DNA from: Candidatus Woesearchaeota archaeon
Lineage (GTDB): Archaea; Nanoarchaeota; Nanoarchaeia; Woesearchaeales; UBA11576
DNA length: 8,792 nucleotides
Assembly (NCBI GenBank): GCA_013331125.1
Contig: DUGW01000209.1
Span: forward strand, 1 to 8,792
Reading direction: 5' to 3'
Under the pieces are notes generated by a model that did not search any database, had not been told where the DNA came from, and saw only the letters and a list, made by a program, of their open reading frames with translations. The first letter of the stretch is position 1. Every line of letters begins with the position of its first letter. Position numbers and translations under genes: made by a program. Of the stretch, positions 5,602 to 8,792 are shown in pieces.

Positions 5602-6075
5602 TCAAATCATCCTCTTCAAGAGATCATTAATCTTATCGCCCCTATAACCGATAGCGCCGCCGAGGTAGAAAGGCCTTTTGATGCCCTTACGCTCGAAACC
5701 ACCACGAGGGGGATGAAGCGTGAACATAGCGATCTTGGTGTCACCACCTTTCTTGGCCCTCTTCTCCTCCAAGAGCTTCACAGTATCATCAGAGACCTCA
5801 CCATATGTGACGAAATCCTTGACCCTGAAAAGCATACCCTTGTTGCTGTCATTCGCATCCATTATGACGCAGGCATTCTTCTGCCTCAGGCGAAGCATGA
5901 ACAAGGTCTCCTTGACAGGACGCTCGGCCTGGATAGCACTACGGATAAGCACAGCTGCGAACTTACCACCCTTGCCTGCTTTCGGAGCAGCAGCAGGAGC
6001 AGTTTTCGGGGCTGTCTTAGCAGCTGCTTTCGGAGCCGCTTTCGGCTTATCCTTCGCTTCAGTGTTGACTGTCAT
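5602..6075 (-). CDS. rpl30: Large-subunit ribosomal protein L30 (uL30) with Ala/Lys/Pro-rich N-terminal extension
   Basis: A 157-residue protein of the archaeal L30/eukaryotic L7 family. From about residue 38 the domain reads FAAVLIRSAIQAERPVKETL (39-58), then MLRLRQKNACVIM, KGMLFRVKDFVTYGEV (79-94), TLHPPRGGF (119-127) and the closing LGGAIGYRGDKINDLLKRM (138-156), all diagnostic. Residues 7-37 are an Ala/Lys/Pro repeat-like leader (KAAPKAAAKTAPKTAP and more), resembling histone-H1-like tails and absent from the family core. The ATG at 6075 is chosen because GAGG (6082-6085) lies six bases upstream. A TTG at 6099 overlapping the S5 stop would give a longer form without a visible site. L30 binds 23S rRNA in the large subunit. 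Its last codons contain the ribosome binding site of rpl15. Confidence 0.95.
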   Translation of the reverse strand: MTVNTEAKDKPKAAPKAAAKTAPKTAPAAAPKAGKGGKFAAVLIRSAIQAERPVKETLFMLRLRQKNACVIMDANDSNKGMLFRVKDFVTYGEVSDDTVKLLEEKRAKKGGDTKIAMFTLHPPRGGFERKGIKRPFYLGGAIGYRGDKINDLLKRMI

Positions 6076-6095
6076 TTTCTTCCTCAATAAGATAT

Positions 6096-6929
6096 TCAAT
6101 CTGATATGTTAAGGCACTCAACATGCTTTGACTGGACCTTCATAGAGGTCAGCTGTTTCATAGCATCCTGGGCGGCCTTGATGAGATTGATCCTTGAAGT
6201 GGTCTTACCGCGGGTCTTGCACCAGGCATCAGACACGCCGGCGATCGCCAGTATCTTCTGGACCTCAGTCTCTGTGACAAGACCGGTACCTTTAGGCGCA
6301 GGGATTATGTCAATCTCGATAGAACCACACTTACCGTGGATCTTGAAAGGGATAGAGTGAGGCTCCTTGCAGTTGCACTGCCAAGAACCGCAACCACGCC
6401 TGATCTTCATAACATTAAGCTTGGCATTCCTTATGGCCTTCTCACGTGCAGGAACAGTCTCCTTGGCCTTGCCATAACCAAGACCGACATGGCCATTCCT
6501 GTCGCCGACAACAGCATAAGTGGCGAAGCTAGGCTTATTGCCTTCCTTGGTCTTCTTCTGGGTCTGCCTGAAGACACGTCTCTGACCGCCGCCGAACTTA
6601 CCCTTAGACTGACCGATGAGCAGAAGCTCTGACTCAGCACCAGGCATGAGGATGTCGACTATCTCAGCCTCCATTATCCTGTAACCCTTATCAAGAACAC
6701 CGTCGATGTTGGCGATCTCGCCTTTCTTGACAGCCATACCTACAGCAGTCTTAGGCTTCCAGGCATCAAGATCAACACTATGCGCTGGCTTGACAGAGAC
6801 GACCTCGTCGTCGACAGGGGCAACAACATCCCTATCCTCGTCAGATCCGACAGGCTCTTCAGTCTCTTCCAAAACCTTTGTCTCTTCAGGCTTCTCTTCC
6901 TTTTTAGCTTTCTTCTTTTCTTCAGGCAT
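6096..6929 (-). CDS. rps5: Small-subunit ribosomal protein S5 (uS5) with acidic/lysine N-terminal extension
   Basis: A 277-residue protein. Residues 1-46 are low complexity, rich in Glu, Lys and Asp (for example EEKKKAKKEEKPEE), and are not part of the S5 fold. The double-stranded RNA-binding S5 domain follows (about 80-150), including GQSKGKFGGGQRRVFRQTQK (106-125) and VGDRNGHVGLGYGKAKE (141-157). The C-terminal domain has the archaeal RRGCGSWQCNCKEPHSIPFK (177-196) and APKGTGLVTETEVQKILAIA (211-230). S5 lies at the mRNA entry channel and helps decoding accuracy and mRNA unwinding. The start at ATG 6929 is preceded by TGTGATT, close to the GGTGATC part of the Shine-Dalgarno complement. A GTG at 6938 overlapping the L18 stop (GTGA) is the alternative. 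The stop TGA at 6096-6098 lies 20 bases before the rpl30 ATG. Confidence 0.96.
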   Translation of the reverse strand: MPEEKKKAKKEEKPEETKVLEETEEPVGSDEDRDVVAPVDDEVVSVKPAHSVDLDAWKPKTAVGMAVKKGEIANIDGVLDKGYRIMEAEIVDILMPGAESELLLIGQSKGKFGGGQRRVFRQTQKKTKEGNKPSFATYAVVGDRNGHVGLGYGKAKETVPAREKAIRNAKLNVMKIRRGCGSWQCNCKEPHSIPFKIHGKCGSIEIDIIPAPKGTGLVTETEVQKILAIAGVSDAWCKTRGKTTSRINLIKAAQDAMKQLTSMKVQSKHVECLNISD

Positions 6930-6934
6930 GATAA

Positions 6935-7525
6935 TCACATCGTAAGGATCTTCTTCTTGACCTCTTCGAACTTAGACGACAGCTCCTCAGGCTTAGCACC
7001 CTGTTTCAGGTAACCTGAAAACTGCCTCTTGTAGGCCTCCTGATCCTGTTTCAACTTATCAGCATAAGCGGAGATGTGCTTTCCGGAGATACGCTCTGCA
7101 GAAGGCAAGGCGTCATCGGAATGAGGCACATCAAGACCCGCATCAAGAGCGCCCTTGAGAGCGGCATAGACGCGGGAACCTTTCCTTGAGGTATGGAAAC
7201 CGATATCCAAGATCGCGAAAGAGACTTTCTTCTTCTTTGCCTTCTGACCCAAGAGCAGACCTGTCAGGTAAGCGCTAGGCGTGTTCGAAGGATGACCGGC
7301 CCAGCCGATCTTCTTCAGGTCCCTTGAACTGGCAGCAGCGACAATCCTGTCGCCATCTGGATTGAACTCGACAATCTGGCACACGATAGTGTTCGAAAGC
7401 ATCCTCAAAACAAGGACAGGCTTGCCAGACTTAAGAAGAGCAAGACGACTCTTGTAATTAGTCTTACCCTCCCTCTTCCTCCGGTAAGGAACAGTCCTTT
7501 TCTTTCCGTAATTTTTATTTGACAT
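6935..7525 (-). CDS. rpl18: Large-subunit ribosomal protein L18 (uL18)
   Basis: A 196-residue protein, the usual archaeal length. The N-terminus carries YGKKRTVPYRRKREGKTNYK (6-25) followed by SRLALLKSGKPVLVLR, the classical archaeal L18/eukaryotic L5 start. Residues 75-90 (WAGHPSNTPSAYLTGL) and 104-135 (AILDIGF through the ALKGALDAGLDVPHSD region) are the 5S rRNA-binding core. The C-terminal helix region around 150-196 is also typical. L18 brings 5S rRNA into the central protuberance. An in-frame ATG nine bases earlier (7534, giving MFK in front) is possible. I prefer 7525 because it matches the usual family start and gives spacing to the GAGTGGTCGAT stretch upstream. The stop overlaps the region that serves as the ribosome binding site of rps5. 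Confidence 0.95.
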   Translation of the reverse strand: MSNKNYGKKRTVPYRRKREGKTNYKSRLALLKSGKPVLVLRMLSNTIVCQIVEFNPDGDRIVAAASSRDLKKIGWAGHPSNTPSAYLTGLLLGQKAKKKKVSFAILDIGFHTSRKGSRVYAALKGALDAGLDVPHSDDALPSAERISGKHISAYADKLKQDQEAYKRQFSGYLKQGAKPEELSSKFEEVKKKILTM

Positions 7526-7563
7526 CTTGAACATCGACCACTCAAATCTTGATCATGATAATA

Positions 7564-8031
7564 TCACTTCTTTCCCTTGGCCTTCTCATCGAACAAGGAA
7601 TTCTCAGCACAGTAAAGCTTGATATGCCTCACGCTCCTGAAAAAACCGCCTTTAGCCTTCAGGTAAAGCTTACGATAATTTGTCTTGGTGATAAGCTCCT
7701 TGTCCCTGAGGGTCTTGAGCAGCTCCCTCTGAGCACGGATCTTAGCCATCCACGCATCCTTCTTAGGAAGCCTTGCCTTAGCACCGCCCCTCCTGGAGCC
7801 GACGCCCTTGCGAAGACCCTTAGCCTTCTGCGCTTTCCTATGCCTGACCTTACCCTTAGATGTGATGTTGGCAGGCTTCAGGCGGATCACACCCTCGGAT
7901 ATCAAGACCTTGACATCCTGCTTGGTGATGGCCTCCTTGATATCACTAAGCCTGTCTTCGTCGAACCATACACGTCTAGGAGAGCTCTTGAAAAGCCCTG
8001 CTGCAAGCCTTTTCTGGACAGTCAGTTTCAT
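7564..8031 (-). CDS. rpl19e: Large-subunit ribosomal protein L19e (eL19)
   Basis: A 155-residue protein with normal archaeal L19e length and features: N-terminal VQKRLAA and the VWFDEDRLSDIKEAITKQDV segment (21-40), the basic HRKAQKAKGLRKGVGSRRGG linker (about 64-83), and a C-terminal helix containing LKTLRDKELITKTNYRKLYL (105-124). L19e binds 23S rRNA and contributes to an inter-subunit bridge; it occurs only in archaea and eukaryotes. The ATG at 8031 is preceded, three bases upstream, by GGTTGATCC (8035-8043). Its TGATCC matches the 3' part of the full archaeal Shine-Dalgarno complement GGAGGTGATCC, which explains the short spacing. It follows rpl32e after 36 bases and precedes rpl18 after 38 bases, as in other archaeal spc clusters. 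Confidence 0.96.
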   Translation of the reverse strand: MKLTVQKRLAAGLFKSSPRRVWFDEDRLSDIKEAITKQDVKVLISEGVIRLKPANITSKGKVRHRKAQKAKGLRKGVGSRRGGAKARLPKKDAWMAKIRAQRELLKTLRDKELITKTNYRKLYLKAKGGFFRSVRHIKLYCAENSLFDEKAKGKK

Positions 8032-8067
8032 ATTGGATCAACCTTCGTTACGATCAGCATAACATGA

Positions 8068-8688
8068 TCATTGTCTCTGGATAAGGACCTTGTCCTTCTC
8101 CTTCTTCTCCTCGAGCTTCTTCTCCTCCTCAGTCAAAGGAGCGTCTTTCTCGTCGGAAGCATCCTTCTTGACGGATGCCTTCTCTTCCTCTTTCTTCTTG
8201 GCCTTCTCAGCCTCTTTCTTGACCTTCTCTTTCTTCTCGGTCCTTTCTTTCCTCTTCGAGTCGCTCTTCTGCTTCTTGTCCTGGAAAGCCTTCTTCAAGT
8301 CATCCACGCACTTAGCAGGATCCTTGATATTCATGAACGTGAGGCCCTTCTTCAAAGCAGCCTCGATGACCATAATCCTCTTCTTGGTGCCCACAGATGA
8401 GACCAAGACGACACAATCCTTCTTAGGATCGAGTGATGAAAGCTGAGAGACATTCTCGACCATGACAGGCCTGAGACCTGAGGAAGCCAGACCCTTGACT
8501 TCGGAAGGGGAACCCCAACCGATCCTGACAGACCGCCTATAACCGTGCCTGCTGACCCTCATCTTGGAGTCAGAACCCTTAGGTCTGCGCCAATTGTTCT
8601 TCAGCTTAACCTTCTTATGAGCATCCTGTCTCATGAAAGTCGGCTTCTTCGCCTTCAGCGTCTTCCTCTGTTGCAATAGTGTCTCCAT
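8068..8688 (-). CDS. rpl32e: Large-subunit ribosomal protein L32e (eL32) with long charged C-terminal tail
   Basis: A 206-residue protein. Residues 17-125 are the L32e domain, with the family signatures FMRQDAHKKVKLKNNWRRPK (18-37), SKMRVSRHGYR, IGWGSPSEVKGLASSGLRP (about 57-74) and SVGTKKR near 98. The protein is found in archaea and eukaryotes, not bacteria, and sits on the large-subunit rRNA. I chose the ATG at 8688 because AAGGATT lies four bases upstream; a TTG six bases earlier would leave no room for this site. Residues from about 130 to 206 form a Lys/Glu-rich tail that is not part of the usual domain. The family is normally about 130 residues or shorter in compact archaea, so the tail is an extra. 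It is likely disordered or a charged helix; its role is unknown. Confidence 0.95.
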   Translation of the reverse strand: METLLQQRKTLKAKKPTFMRQDAHKKVKLKNNWRRPKGSDSKMRVSRHGYRRSVRIGWGSPSEVKGLASSGLRPVMVENVSQLSSLDPKKDCVVLVSSVGTKKRIMVIEAALKKGLTFMNIKDPAKCVDDLKKAFQDKKQKSDSKRKERTEKKEKVKKEAEKAKKKEEEKASVKKDASDEKDAPLTEEEKKLEEKKEKDKVLIQRQ

Positions 8689-8701
8689 TTTCAATCCTTA
8701 C

Positions 8702-8792
8702 TCAATCCTTATGCGGCTTCTTTATTATATAGATACCGTCCTGGAATATCCTGATATCGCGATTCGTTATCCTGCAGAGCTGCTCTATGTCT
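8702..8792 (-). CDS. rpl6: Large-subunit ribosomal protein L6 (uL6), C-terminal end only
   Basis: This is a partial gene that runs off the right edge. The last 29 codons are visible and end in TGA at 8702-8704; one extra base of the preceding codon lies at the edge. The residues include IEQLCRITNRDIRIFQDGIY and then IIKKPHKD, which is the characteristic archaeal L6 ending with the 'RDIRIFQDGIYI' core. L6 binds the base of the large-subunit stalk near the sarcin-ricin loop and the factor-binding site. It sits directly before rpl32e, the standard archaeal spc order, with 13 bases between its stop and the next ATG, so the two are co-transcribed. The identification rests on a short stretch, but that stretch is conserved and the neighbourhood fits. 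Confidence 0.9.
   Translation of the reverse strand, partial: DIEQLCRITNRDIRIFQDGIYIIKKPHKD

Overview
The window is archaeal. It carries the distal half of an archaeal spc-type ribosomal protein cluster on the minus strand, including proteins that bacteria lack (eL32, eL19) and archaeal forms of uS5, uL30, uL15, uL18 and SecY. Several start codons sit behind motifs matching the long archaeal Shine-Dalgarno sequence GGAGGTGATCC. The lineage cannot be fixed from sequence alone. Low-complexity tails on several ribosomal proteins and the loss of the usual genes after secY would fit a DPANN-type archaeon; that is inference.

Reading in the direction of transcription (right to left): the C-terminal end of rpl6, then rpl32e, rpl19e, rpl18, rps5, rpl30, rpl15 and secY. 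Most are tightly packed, with gaps of a few bases or stop/start neighbourhoods that suggest translational coupling. After secY comes a roughly 100-base gap with an unusual repeat and hairpin structure. Next is a DUF106/EMC3-type membrane insertase homologue, followed after 10 bases by a radical SAM enzyme of the biotin-synthase-like type with an atypical CX4CX2C cluster motif. A separate promoter then drives two genes joined by an ATGA overlap: a membrane-anchored class III nucleotidyl cyclase and a Yip1-like multi-span membrane protein. This pair ends in oligo-T runs.

The last 256 bases at the left edge hold no convincing protein gene. They contain a GC-rich segment (98-213, about 69% G+C by hand count) that folds into nested helices on the plus strand, with a TATA-like box before it and a T5 run after it. 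I read it as a candidate structured RNA transcribed towards the cyclase operon; it matches no RNA family I recognise.

How the genes fit together: the ribosomal proteins build the large subunit and the uS5 decoding/helicase region. SecY is the membrane channel on which ribosomes dock, and DUF106 proteins belong to the Oxa1/YidC/EMC3 superfamily that helps insert membrane proteins. The main points of interest are the three-copy repeat at the secY 3' end, which can form two mutually exclusive hairpins, the candidate RNA, the cyclase-Yip1 pair and the unusual radical SAM enzyme behind the insertase.
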